Assembly (NCBI GenBank): GCA_013350335.1 | Contig: CM023533.1 | Coordinates: 26,766,869 to 26,830,868 of the forward strand | Length of the DNA stretch: 64,000 nucleotides | From: Chimonanthus salicifolius | Taxonomy: Eukaryota > Streptophyta > Magnoliopsida > Laurales > Calycanthaceae | Direction: 5' to 3' | Shown here: piece after piece, positions 46,490 to 58,700 of the stretch | Numbering within the stretch: the first letter of the stretch is position 1 | Layout of the letters: every line of letters begins with the position of its first letter | Program-made: the position numbers and the translations under genes | The notes under the pieces: generated by a model | Told to the model about the DNA's origin: nothing | Databases searched by the model: none | Seen by the model: the letters and a program-made list of their open reading frames with translations, nothing else

Positions 46490-49400
46490 TACTAAATAGG
46501 GAAGCGCCAAGTGTAGAGGAGGAACAAACTTTCAGAATAGAATCTCACCCGTCTAAAAATAATAAGGAATGATTTTCTTTGTCGTATTAAAGACTTTTGA
46601 ATAATTTTAAAATTGAAATAACACTACTTAAAATATATAGAGTTCATCTTTTAAAATCTAAATACTTATTAATTTTTATATTTCCATAGATCAGAGTAGT
46701 TAAATGCATAAGATGCACTAAAATTATAAGAGAGCCTTGAAGTTTAAAGTGTGGAGTGTGTTTATGATACAAACTTTTTATTTTAAAGTATAATTTTATA
46801 TTTTAAAATATATAATATATTATTTTTACTATTACAATTGTATACAACTATTTAAAAGTATTAATAATAAATGTTTTATATTTTCAACTTACCATCAATA
46901 ATGCGATATAATATATAACTAGTCTTATTTAGACGCACACTCTCTCTCTTGTATTTTAGGCACATCTTTGATTATCTTGAAATGAATATGTAATAAATTT
47001 CATTAGTTTTACAAGTCTATTTTTACATTAATAATTTAATAATTACTTAATATTTTTTTTTAAAAGTGAGTTCATCAATATGACTAAACCCATGTCACTT
47101 GAAGTGATGCTTAATCATAGGATTATTTTTCATATCTAATTCCAATATAAAATAATATAAATAAAAAGGAACAGAGAAGATGGGGGAAGGCATGGGCGGT
47201 GTACCCTCCAAAGTCTAAAGTCTAAACTCTAAAGTCTAAATGGAGGACAAGGAATACTAACGTGGCCTTAATGCATGCTTTCTCAAGGACTCCGCACATG
47301 CCTATGGTTGCCACTGCCCTTCTTCTTCTTCCATCTGTCCACACTTCTCTTTCCCTTTCTCCAAATTCTACCACCATTTAATATAATATAATATTAAAAT
47401 ATATCCTTTAAAATAATTTGTTGTATAGCGAGGGAACACCTTTTTCCTTATAAAATTTAGAATGCATTTGTTTTATCTATTTTATTACACTAAGTCACTG
47501 ACTGAGTTTCTATAATATCTAAAACTCAATTTTATAAATTAAAGCAAGATCTTATAAATTTAATGCATTAATTTTTTATATCAAATGATTTATTATAATT
47601 ATAGTTTTAGAAGATAGCGAGGGATCAGTGTATTTTCTATTGTTCTGATATCAAGAAATTACAATTGTTTAAATAAATTCTAAATGAGTATTTCTATTTT
47701 TTTTTTTGTAAAAATCCTCACATGAGTAACAACAAAATTAATTTATAATTGTGATTAAAAAATGTTAAAAAATAACAAATGAGATTACGCTGACCATCTT
47801 AAAAGAAAATTGGTGCGCTGTTATTGGTTAATTGTGAATCAAATAGAGAACTGCAGTCCTGATATACGCGCCCGCGGTAAATGTGTCACTGTGGACAGCC
47901 CACGAGTGACGAGTCGAGTCGTGAATCTCGTTTGCCAATTTCTCGCCATGTATTTATTGCTGCTCTACTCCATAACTCAATCCTCTAATCCTCTATTATT
48001 GTGATAAAAATTTCAAAAATGCTAAAAATGTAGATTTTATAAATAATTAAATGAGTCCATTTTTATTTTCTGTCTCTTATTTTTACTTTTCTAAATAATA
48101 GAAATCTTGACCCACGAACACTGAAAGCCCAATTAAATGATATTGTTCATTTATAAGGTAGAAATTTAATTTGATTGTGCATATTAAGTTATATTTTTCA
48201 AATTATTTGATTTTCATACTTTCACTTTTTACCTAAATATTTAGATTTATTGTTTTCAATTGATAAGAAATTAGGATCAACTGACCATATTTATTGCCAT
48301 TCAGATTTGATCATTTTAGATTATTTTCTTAATTTTTGAAACTTTTTTATTTTATTTTTAAAAAACATGTCCACAAAAATTCTGAGAACTATTTTTGGGA
48401 AAATTCTAACTTTTATGTGTTCGAGTTAATTCCGACTTGCATTGCAGTACAAAGTTGGGGACCTACTTCTTCCTAATTTACATAAAAAATACATTCTACG
48501 ACATGTTGTTTGGGCTTTAATTGCACAATTGGAGTATCTTATAACTCATGCTCGTGAGAACTAATGTACAATTGAATTTGTCTGATTATTTATGACAAAT
48601 ATTTTAAACAATATTTTTAAGTATCCTTTTAATGTTGACTTTTAACCCAAGATTATAGATTATATTGGTAAATTAATATTTATATGATTGGATTACATTA
48701 AATGATTTAATAATTTAAAACTTCACTCAAATGCCCACTTACTTTATAGTATTCTATAAATAGTATTAGAAGAATTTTTATGCATTATAAGCTCATCCAT
48801 CTATTGGTACTATAAAACAGGAATTCATTTGACATTTATAAAACAGGAGTTTGGTGTATTGAGTCCAAATTTGGAAATAGTGAATCGTGGGTACTCATTC
48901 CAAATAAATTACAATTTATTTTTTAAATTGAGTTTTATGACCAAGTTTTGAGAAAAGAATATCCTTTATTTGATCAATAAAAAGTATTTAAAAGTGTAAA
49001 ATGAAATAAAAAATTGTAATGGAATAAATTTTTTCTTTCATCAGCGTTCTCCAAAAAATTAGTCAAAACTTGAATCTAAATAATCTTTGAATAGAACTAA
49101 TAATTTATGATATTTTTTTCCATTTATCTGACTACTAATTTTGTTGCATCTCTTTCTTCAATTTAGTTGTCAAATTATAATTTTATTTCCAATGAAATCA
49201 ACACATAAAATTAAATTGTTAATTAAATATTTTAGCTGGACTAACCCGAGTTGCGCTGATAGAGTACTTGAAGCCAGCCATAGGATGACTTTCTCTATTA
49301 ATATTTTGTTTTTCTAATTTAAATAATGTACTTTTGTTTAGTGCAATAAAATAAATTAAAATACTGACATGGAGTGAACTTGTGTTAGAAGAAAATATAA

Positions 49401-49500
49401 GGTGAGATTTTAGAAATGGTATTTTATCACGATATATTGATTGCTAAATAGCGATAGATATTTGTTACAAACTACGCAACCCAGGCCACCGCCTCAGCCC
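46490..49500. other. gene-free AT-rich stretch upstream of the zinc-finger gene
   Basis: No supported gene. A small run of CTAAAGTCTAAA-type repeats occurs near 47211-47241. The frame 47810-48004 has no domain. Otherwise long A/T-rich text. Confidence 0.4.
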
Positions 49501-49506
49501 TAAAAA

Positions 49507-49622
49507 GGCCCATCAGTTGCATTTTCCTTTAATATTTTAACCCAAGTGGGCTAACCAGTCGTACGTTTTAACCCAACCTAGGTTACTTTAACCCAACCGC
49601 AGTTAAACCTAACCCTTTATAT
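49507..49622 (+). promoter_or_regulatory. candidate promoter of the RR-TZF gene
   Basis: GGCCCAT at 49507 is a site-II-like word. TTTAACCCAA occurs three times between 49540 and 49585, followed by AAACCTAACCCT, which resembles a telobox. TTTATATTC near 49617 is a possible TATA element about 75 bp before the ATG at 49695. Functional roles are inferred from plant promoter motifs only. Confidence 0.4.
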
Positions 49623-49694
49623 TCAACCCTCCTGTCTCTTCCTATTTCTTCATCCCAAATCTGAAGTTCGAACAACCCGACATAAAAGGCAGAC

Positions 49695-50867
49695 ATGATG
49701 CTCAGTGAAGGAAACCGACCCAATCCGACGGTCCAAGTTCCTCCTTGGTCCTATCTATGACGATCCAACGGCCGGTATGCTCTACTCCCATTCCCTTTCC
49801 CATTCCCAGCCCGTCAGCGGCATATCTTCCACTCCCAATGACTATGCGCCGTATCTGTTGAGCGAGGCGGCTATGTCCGCGCTGCAGCGCTATCTCCCGT
49901 GTAATGAGTCGATGATGAGTGAGCTCGACTCAGGCGAGTCCGACTCGGCGGTTGATGAGTACTCAGGCGACGAGTTTCGGATGTATGACTTCAAGGTGCG
50001 AAGGTGCGCCCGCGGCCGCTCACACGACTGGACAGAGTGTCCATTCGCGCACCCTGGGGAGAAGGCCCGAAGAAGAGACCCGAGGAAGTACCACTATTCC
50101 GGCACGGCATGCCCGGACTTCAGGAAGGGCACGTGCAAGAGAGGTGACTCGTGCGAGTACGCACACGGCGTGTTTGAGTGCTGGCTCCACCCTGCGCGCT
50201 ACCGCACGCAGCCCTGCAAGGACGGCACTGCCTGCCGTCGCCGGGTTTGCTTCTTCGCCCACACGCCGGAGCAGCTTCGCGTCCTCCCTCAGCACAGTCC
50301 TAGATCATCCGTCTCCGCTGCCTCGTCAGCCCCCGACTCCTACGATGGGTCTCCTCTTCCGCCACCACTCGTTTCCCAAATCCTCCCTCGTGACTTCCCC
50401 GACCTCCACACTAATTTCCCCCCCGCTTTCCCCAACTTCGGATTCCCCCCCTCTCTCGCCCAATGGCGTTTCTATCCGTCGCTCTGCAATGCCAAACTCT
50501 GTTAATGAAGTCCTTGCCTTCTCGCTCAGGCAGTTGCAGTTGAGCAAGGTGAAGTCAGCCCCTTCTTCATGGGGCTTGCAACTTGGGTCTCCCGGGTGTT
50601 TGAATAGCTTGAATCTCCGACCCGTGCTCAGTAGTCCTGCCATCAACTCCAACCACTCCGGTGACTCCTTCCACGGCAGGGATGGGTTGGATGGAGATTT
50701 GGGACAAGGGGTGTCTTGATGAAGAAGAGCCAATGGCTAGGGTAGAGTCTGGCCGGGACCTTCGTGCAAAAGTATTTGAGAAATTGAGCAAGGAGAACTC
50801 GGTGGAAATGGCAGAGGCTGCGGCCACAGCACCGGATGTCGGGTGGGTCTCCGAGCTGGTGATGTAA
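49695..50867 (+). CDS. RR-TZF tandem CCCH zinc-finger protein, intronless, frame broken in three places
   Basis: The family start [18 protein letters not shown] begins at 49695 in one frame. The central domain (about 49759-50350) continues in the next frame. [19 protein letters not shown] to VNEVLA...[11 protein letters not shown] continues in the third frame. The end [29 protein letters not shown] and [10 protein letters not shown] (stop 50865-50867) returns to the first frame. Each switch is a shift of one extra base (or two missing), near 49748-49759, 50345-50365 and 50655-50680. The arginine-rich part includes [18 protein letters not shown], and the two zinc fingers fit CX7CX5CX3H and, 16 residues on, CX5CX4CX3H. 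Plant TZF1/2/3-type proteins with this layout bind RNA, shuttle to cytoplasmic granules and affect hormone and stress responses. The longest single frame begins with GTG and is not a natural start. It may be a pseudogene or a correct gene in an unpolished assembly. Confidence 0.92.
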
Positions 50868-53800
50868 TTTTCATTCTTGACTTCGGATGTGATATTTCTT
50901 TATCCATTTTGGGTGGATTTCAATAGGCGTCCTGATCATAATTTTTTTTTTTTGTTTATCTGAATGTGAATATGGAGTTGGCAGAGAAGCCATTGATTAT
51001 CGTTTTGTATATATTTTGCTTTGAACTGAGAAACCGACGGTTGTGGGCTTCTTGTAAAGCGTAGGGGCTTCTTGCATTTTCCTTATTGCTTTATTTAATT
51101 TGAATTTCTAAAGCTGATCTCAATGTGAAATTTGTGACAAAGACGTTGAAGATAGTGTATTATTTGTTTCCCCTTTGTGTCAGCCACTTCTCTCTTCTAT
51201 TTCTTCCATCCTGTGTTTCTAATCTTGCTCGCCATCAACGTTCCTGGACTGAGGCAGAAGTTGGATAACAGTATTGACACTTCTCAAGTAAGAATAGTGC
51301 TGATTAGTAAGTAATATTATTTATTAATTAGTAAGTTGATCATTTTCTTAATTGAGGGGCCAGGTGGATGTTTCAACTTTTAAGGGGAAGTTGATTTCTG
51401 CCCACCACCTTCAATGTATTTAGAAGAATTGTTTAGGTTGAGTTTGATTGATCGATCTAAATTAATTTATATCTAATCTAGTAATTTAAGTTTGATGATG
51501 GGGCTTAACACTGAAATAAGATATTATGATTTGATCAAGCAAGTTTTCAACCCTTTTTCCAGTTGCTTTCTCTGATTAAAGAACTGGTCACGTCACATTC
51601 GGGTTATTTGTTAATTTCATGTGATTCTAATTTAATCATTGATTTAAATGTGATTTATATTTGATGAAGTTTTTATGTGAGTTCATAAGATTTTGAAATT
51701 ATTGTAAATTTGTAATTACATAGTAGGGACGAATTGGGTTTTCTTTTATTTTGGCATTTATTGTACTTGGAAGTTATTGGACCGAAAGGGACTAATTAAT
51801 TTTACATCATCTTAGCTGTTATGTAATTGAATCAGAAGAGTTTTTTGTTGTTATTTTAGATGTAGATTTTTAAGCAATGGAAAAAAAGTGGGTGTTTTTT
51901 TTTTTGTTATTAAATTGATAATAAAATGGAGCACTTGTTAATTATAAATTATTGTAATTAAATGGTATGTATATTTAATTACATTAGGGATAAGTGAAAC
52001 TCAAGTAGGGTTTCTAATGGATGATTATGTAACATTAGGAAAGACATGTTATGTTCAAAGTATTAATAGAAATGGCAGGTTGGTGTAGTACAAAAATTGG
52101 ATAGACTATCGAGTACTGGAGCCTGTTGACATTCTTCGCGGGAGAAATAAAATTTGTACTACAATGTACTATCTACGTGGGGACCAAAATTCACAAGGTT
52201 GATGAGAAACTATTTATTGTATCGGCTTATTATTAAATTATAAATTGAATTTGAAAGTGAAATAAAATAGTTGTTACCCTAAATTGTGATTAAAAAGTCA
52301 CAGTAAACTTATGAATTGAAGTGATGATCTATACGTGTGCTTTGATTGTATACCAAAAACTCTAGTTGATTAATTTTTTGTATTTTTAATGGGTTTTTTT
52401 TTTTTTTAACCTGTGGAAAGTGGTAAGAAATCCTGGTTTAACACCTCATCCTTCTTGAGATAGGAGTTTCCCTCAGCTAAGACGGGAGCTTGATTTTAAA
52501 CTGTAATATTATTTGATATAATATAAAAATATTATATTAGTAGACTTTATATAGATTATATAGTCTAAAGAATAAAGTTAATAGATTGTATTTTAATTTA
52601 TAAAATATACATATATTAATTTTATAAAATCTACAGAGTAAGTTTAAGAGTGAGTTAATATTTTATGGTTTGAATTTAAAACTTTTAGGGTGTTTTAATC
52701 AATAATTATTTTACTTTTGAAGTACATGTGAAGTTAAAATTTAAAATAATAGTTAGGATGTTAGGGACTCTTCTTTCAATTACTTTTAGAATGAGTTTTA
52801 ATTAAAAAATATTATCACTTTGACAATGTCAATGAGCTCAAACTTAAACCCAAATATATATTTGAGTGATTGCAACTTATTTTGAGATATATTTGTCTTG
52901 TTTTATAAGAATCTCAATCACGTTATGTTGAAATTTATTATATTTTATTTTTTTATAAATTAGTATTTTATGAGCGATAAATAGGTGATCGACAATAATA
53001 GAATCAAGGGCTTAAATGATAATTAACTTCATAAAATGTGATTTTAATTTTAGTCTGTAAGTTCATTGATCCAATATTTACAACCATCTGTTTTACTTAA
53101 TGTTGAACTTAAATTTGAATTAGAGTCTATTTGAATTTGTTGACTTGGAAATATCGGTATGTAATTTAATTCATTTAGAACTTAAGTTCAGTTTAAGATA
53201 TTTTTTTTTTAATTTGTAGTGAATAAACACGTTATTTATTTATGTTTGTTGATGATTTTAAAATTTAATTCTTTACAAGTGTAGACTTGATTCATAAATA
53301 TCTTCTATTTATAATGCTTGAATTAACATGTAAATTTATTCTTTTGACATGTTGATCTATGTTGAGAATGACTTGAAATTTTAAAATTAAGTTATTAATA
53401 ACTTAAGAGAGAAATGAATTATGAATCAAGGTGGTAATTTAAAATTTAATATAAAACTCAAGTCTCAATCCACTACCAAATTAACTAATTGTATATAGAC
53501 TATAGTCACAATGGTCGACAGATATGTACTAAATATATATCAGGATCGAGGTTTGGAGTTGATGGCGATGGGTTAATCCCACCTAATGATGAGGCTACGG
53601 CGTAAGTTTAGGTTAAATCTGGAGCGTCGAGTTTCAGAATCCTCTTCCGATTCTTTCGCCACGCGTCAGCGTGAAGTGGATTTCAAGATTTAGAGCGATT
53701 TGTGCAGTTGATTCTCTTCGGTACGACTGTACCCTTGCCTTTACACGTGGCAAATGCACTCATAACGTACTATTCATTGGCCGTCCTTTTGACAGTAATT

Positions 53801-55459
53801 CTAAAAATAGAAGGGCTTAGATTCAGTCGAGCCTAAATACGGACGGTGTTGATTGAGCGGCAGTGGAAGCATCGTAATGCGAATCTGAACTCTGAAGAAG
53901 TGGTTGTACCATTATTTGAGAAATAGACGGTGTGGATAATTCTATCCAGTGCCCATCTGCAATTTGGTGCTGTGTATGACTTCGATTATGGTGCTCCAAA
54001 GGACCATGGGTAGGCAAGTGATGTGGAAAGAAAAGAAATCGTCCTGCTTCTTATCCCCAAGGCGCCATTATTACGATATGTACGCATTGAAAAAATGTGG
54101 GGGATTTGGAATTTGGAAGGAGGTGAGGTGTAGCTTTGTGGATATTTTTTGCTAATGCGGTGTCGTCAGACAGGATAGATGGGATTTTTGGTGGCGGTGG
54201 GGGTCCACAAATCTTATTACTATAGACATATTATTAAGTCTGAAACTCTAAAGTTTGTATCTGGTTTTGTCGTTACTTGGTTGAAAATAAAGTACCATTT
54301 TATCATAAAAAAAAAAAAAATTGATGTATGATTTTGGTCATCATAATATTACTATAATTTTAAAAATAAAATTTATTAAATCTTTATAACTCGTGATTTT
54401 AAAATAAAAAGATTATTAAATAAATATTTTTAAAAAATTCATTTAACAGAGACGCTATCTATCAAATAGATAATGAATGAGGTGAAAAATTGATTTAAGA
54501 TATATTCAAAGTTATTTCCATATGTAATTTCTCCTCTTCTCCTTTTGCAGAATTTATAAAAATAATAAAATTCGATCTAAGTTTAAAAGAAAAAACATTT
54601 TAAAAACTTGCATTCAAGAAAAAGGAGTCCCCCACTGTGCACCAAATTTGCAGAAGTTTCACCAAAGGTATTTCGTCTTACGTGCTCTATAGATCATGTC
54701 GCAATTCATATGAATTTGATTTTCAAGTGGTTCAAAAATAAAGTCTTTTCAATTATTTATTTTTTTAAGATTGAAGCAAAACTAATAAGTAATTTTATAT
54801 ATTCAATGGACAAAAGAATAAAATAAATTTAAGTATAAATAAAAAAATCAACATTTTAATTGATACGAATTTATTAAAAGACGAGTCTCATGTACGGTCA
54901 GCAACTCAAGCAGGTGCTTGGGTATACCATAGCTTTTTTACACATAAATTCAAAAAATCTTACACTGAATATCTCAAAATTTCTCAGCTAAGAAAAATAG
55001 ATTCAATCATTTTTCATTGTTACTTTTTTCTATAATAAACAAGTACAGTAAGCGGCAGTCGGTCAATAGGGGTGGGGGGACAAGTTTCACGTGACTTCAA
55101 CTACTTTTCATTTCTAGCGTGGGGCCTACCTGGATCTCTATCTAAATCGAAGACATAGAGTCTACCAAATCTGTCTCCGTTCCAAGCAAGACTCGATTAG
55201 AAAGTTTGACATGTGGAATTGGCGGGTCCACTTGTTCAGAAGACTGCGTCTGGCTATAAATCCTAGGGATGCGAAGGATCGTGAATGAATTTATTTCGTT
55301 GTGGTCTTTAATTTTTTTTGGCCTTTGAAATTCCTCTATAATAAATTAATAAGTTTTAATATTTATTAGCAATACAATTACCTAACACTTTTTATAAGTA
55401 TATAAGTATCATTTTTTGTTTGAATTTTGGTTTGAGTGTGATTTTAACAAGGTTTAGAA
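50868..55459. other. no supported gene; one GC-richer block
   Basis: Includes the 3' flank of the TZF gene. 53560-54200 is less AT-rich, with ccacgcgtcagcg and tttacacgtggca (an ACGTGG G-box-like word). It carries short frames on both strands (53823-54017, 53949-54155) without a recognised domain. It could be a gene remnant or an untranslated exon. The rest is AT-rich without repeat ends. 54890-54990 has weak SINE-tail text. Confidence 0.35.
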
Positions 55460-55467
55460 CTTAGAAG

Positions 55468-55746
55468 CAGGGGTTTAAAAATCGGTATCGGCCGATATAT
55501 CGGCCGATACGATATGTCGACCGATATATTGCTATCGGCCGATATATCGGCCGATAATTTTCTCTTTCTTCTTTGTTTTTTTAAATATCGGCCGATATTT
55601 TGATATCGGGCCGATATAATACGGCCGATATCAAGGCCGATATTGTGAATATCGGCCGATACGATACATATCGGCCGATATTCACATGCTCAAAACCGAT
55701 ATATATCGGCCGATACGATACGTATCGGCCGATATTTAAACCCCTG
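55468..55746. mobile_element. hAT MITE of the CAGGGGTTTAAA / ATCGGCCGAT family, best copy
   Basis: An exact 8-bp duplication CTTAGAAG lies at 55460-55467 and 55747-55754. Perfect 12-bp inverted termini are CAGGGGTTTAAA and TTTAAACCCCTG. The interior has nine perfect copies of the self-complementary ATCGGCCGAT and many near copies, split by a pyrimidine-rich spacer (ttttctctttcttctttg). 279 bp. Open frames on both strands are repeat by-products. Confidence 0.9.
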
Positions 55747-55754
55747 CTTAGAAG

Positions 55755-58700
55755 CATGTTATTCAAAGGTAAAGTATTTGTCCATTTAAAATTGTTTTCA
55801 TCAAATTTTTTTAATTTTTATTTTGAGATAATCCCAATTTTGGAATTTTTTATAAAATAATTTATTGAAATGATATTGAGTGTTATGGAATTCAATGGGG
55901 ATTCCTTTGTGTGATTTATATAGTTTTTTAAAAAATTCATGAAATTCAAATTTCTCCGATAATTCCCTTTTTAGGGTTTCTTGTGAAAACAATTGAAAGA
56001 AATATTATATAATTTTTTATAGAATTAAATGAAGAGGTTTATTGAGATTGATTTATTTTTTAGAGTGTTTGTCTGATTTTCGTAATATTCCAAGATGTTC
56101 GTGGAATTCAGATACTAGAAGCTATATGCCACTATGCAATGTTAGAGAACTCTAGTTTCATATAAGATGTTTGCTCATATTAATTGTTTATTTTCTAAAT
56201 TTCTATACACTATTTTAAATGTTTAAGAAATTTTGACTTTAAGATATATACTTCATAAGATTTTTTTTATAACTAAAATATGTCGACACTCAGTTGTCTA
56301 TTTTTAATATTTTTTTTTAAATAAAATTGTAAAAATTCATAATATAACGGCGGCCTTGCGAGATCTTTGTTTAGTCTTTTGCTTATCTGGAAAGCATTAA
56401 GAACGAGATTCTACTTACTCTCAATGCCCATAGATTTTTTTTTTTCTTTTTCTTTTTAAATTTATTTTAAATGGGATGGAACACAAGATTCATATGTTTA
56501 CAAGAAGAATAGATGTTGTGACTTGTGACCCATCAATATCATCTTTTTCCATCTTTCACGGCAAAGATTAATTTCTTCCAATGGGCAGTCCCAATGGCTT
56601 GAAAACAAATCAATTTTTCAAAAATGGAATTATTTATTTTTGAATAAAAAGTGGAGAAGATCCAATCGTTTATCTAGAGTCAAGACTCTAGACTATCCTT
56701 GAATGCAATCCTCTTCGTTAAAAAAATAGAACTATGTATATATAAGTGTAGATCAATTAGTAATATCTTTTTTTAAAAAGTGAGAGGTGTTAGATTCGAG
56801 TTTTATAACTTCATTAAATGTGCTCTAAGGGCTACGAGTATCACTCATGAAAGTTTTACACTGAATTTTCTATTGTTTTTCACACGTAAATTAAAATAGA
56901 AAGACCAGAACCACTGCAGTAAAACATTTTTAAGCTCATTTGAATATAAATATAGATCATCAAATATTAGAAACCAAGTAAAGATATCTGCATCATTTTT
57001 AAGATTATTTGAATGAATGAATGATAAAAATAAATATAGATGGTCAAATATTAGAAACCAAGTAAAGATATCAACATCAGACTCGAGTTTTCATTTCAAG
57101 TGTTTATGGTAAGAAGACAGACATTTGTCTCTCGATTATTAATGCTAGGTGGGTTTGTTGGATTGATATTTATCGACAGAAAATTTCAATTTGACTTTCA
57201 CCAGTATACTTAACTTGACAGGTGATATTAATGGGTGGGTGGGTCATGAAAATTCTCTCACTTTTGTCTCCAGTATTAAAATTGTTTGGGCACTGAAGAA
57301 GCTGAGAGTTGGGAGGGAGGAGAAAGTAAACCAATTTGGTGGAGGGATGAGATGAGTTCTGAGAATTGAACAACAGAGGTGGTGGTCAAACATCGGCATG
57401 GCTATTGTCCAATTTTCCAACTCCCATCTACCTTGAACCGGGTTTTCTTTTTTCTGTCTCGACTTAATGGTGAAAATTCCAATAGGGTATCAAATATCAA
57501 ATAATTTGGTCTCTCTTTTGGCTAAGAGAGAATCTTCTCTCGTCAGTTAAATTTTTAGAGTTATTAAATATGGTATCAGAATATATTTTATATGTAGTGG
57601 TAGGATCCAGTTGTACATAAATGTGAGTGTGATGATAAAAATCCTTGATTAATTAATTTTGAGAAATCAATGATGTTATATAACATTTGAAGACTGACTC
57701 TAAATATTTTGATGTATTAATTAAGTTTTTAGTAACTGATATTAAAAAAAAATCATGTCTCATGCCAACAAAACCCTTGTATCTAAGTCGAAACTTTACT
57801 ACCCAATTTGGAGTAAGATTTTCCTTAGATCCTCACAAACATGTCATATCCAAGCAGATTAGTCAAAACATAGATGATATAGAGTATGTGGTGTGAATTG
57901 ATTAGGCTGAATATCTCACATCAGTAGAACAGAACCTCTAAGTTGATGCGTCAGTACAATTGTATGGTCACAAAGGGGCTGTAAGATTGGAAATATCAAA
58001 TATGAAGCCGAGGGCCCACATTACTTAAACCTTCCTTTCTAAAAATTGAAGAATCTTTAAGTGACACTTTGATATAATTAGAATGGGCCTTCCCCCACTC
58101 CACCTACAGAGTATAATGGGCCTAAGGCCGACCTATTTTCTTTTTCCTTTTACAGAAATTATGGAAAGTCCCAACCAATGATGATAATACATTGAATTGA
58201 GTAGTTGGGTCTAATCAGTTTGTCAGAAGTGGGGTCTTCAATCATCTGGGTCTGTCAATTCATGACACTACGAACTCAATTATTTTTAGCCCTGTCGTCC
58301 TTCTGGGTCACAAATAATAACATGTGGTTTTATTTGAAATCTCACAATTAGAAGGTGATAACAGTTGCGTAGGCCCATTTTATTCTAATAAATGCAGATA
58401 CTAACTAGTGAACTAACATTGGGTCCAGAGGTCCAAAAAAAATATGGTGACGAATTATGTTCGCCTCACTGGGCTAGGGATGGTCACAGGCCAAAGTCCA
58501 GCCCATGTTTGGTCCATATCTGGTCCAATTGACAAAGTGATAATCCCTGCTTAACAACACTCTTAATCTATTCTAGAGGTCCAAAAAAGGTCTTTAAACT
58601 CAGTCGATTTGTTTCGCATTGGACTACACATCTTGGGTTTCTAGATAATTAGAAATTGAATTAGTTTTCATTGATTCAGCATGATATGGATGCTTTTTGA

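Noticed and set aside
49919..50719. Second 266-residue frame, rich in Ala, Thr and Ser, overlapping the zinc-finger frame
   Set aside because: Its first half is an out-of-frame reading of the CCCH region. Only its last part (from about 50360) is real, as the shifted continuation of the RR-TZF protein.
55581..55860. Frames with repeated DTYRPI / IGRYDTYRPI peptides
   Set aside because: These periodic peptides come from the ATCGGCCGAT array of the MITE at 55468 and are not a protein repeat family.
57500..57960. Possible retroelement because of tggtatcagaat near 57574
   Set aside because: No paired terminal repeats or purine tract could be found; one primer-site-like word is not enough.
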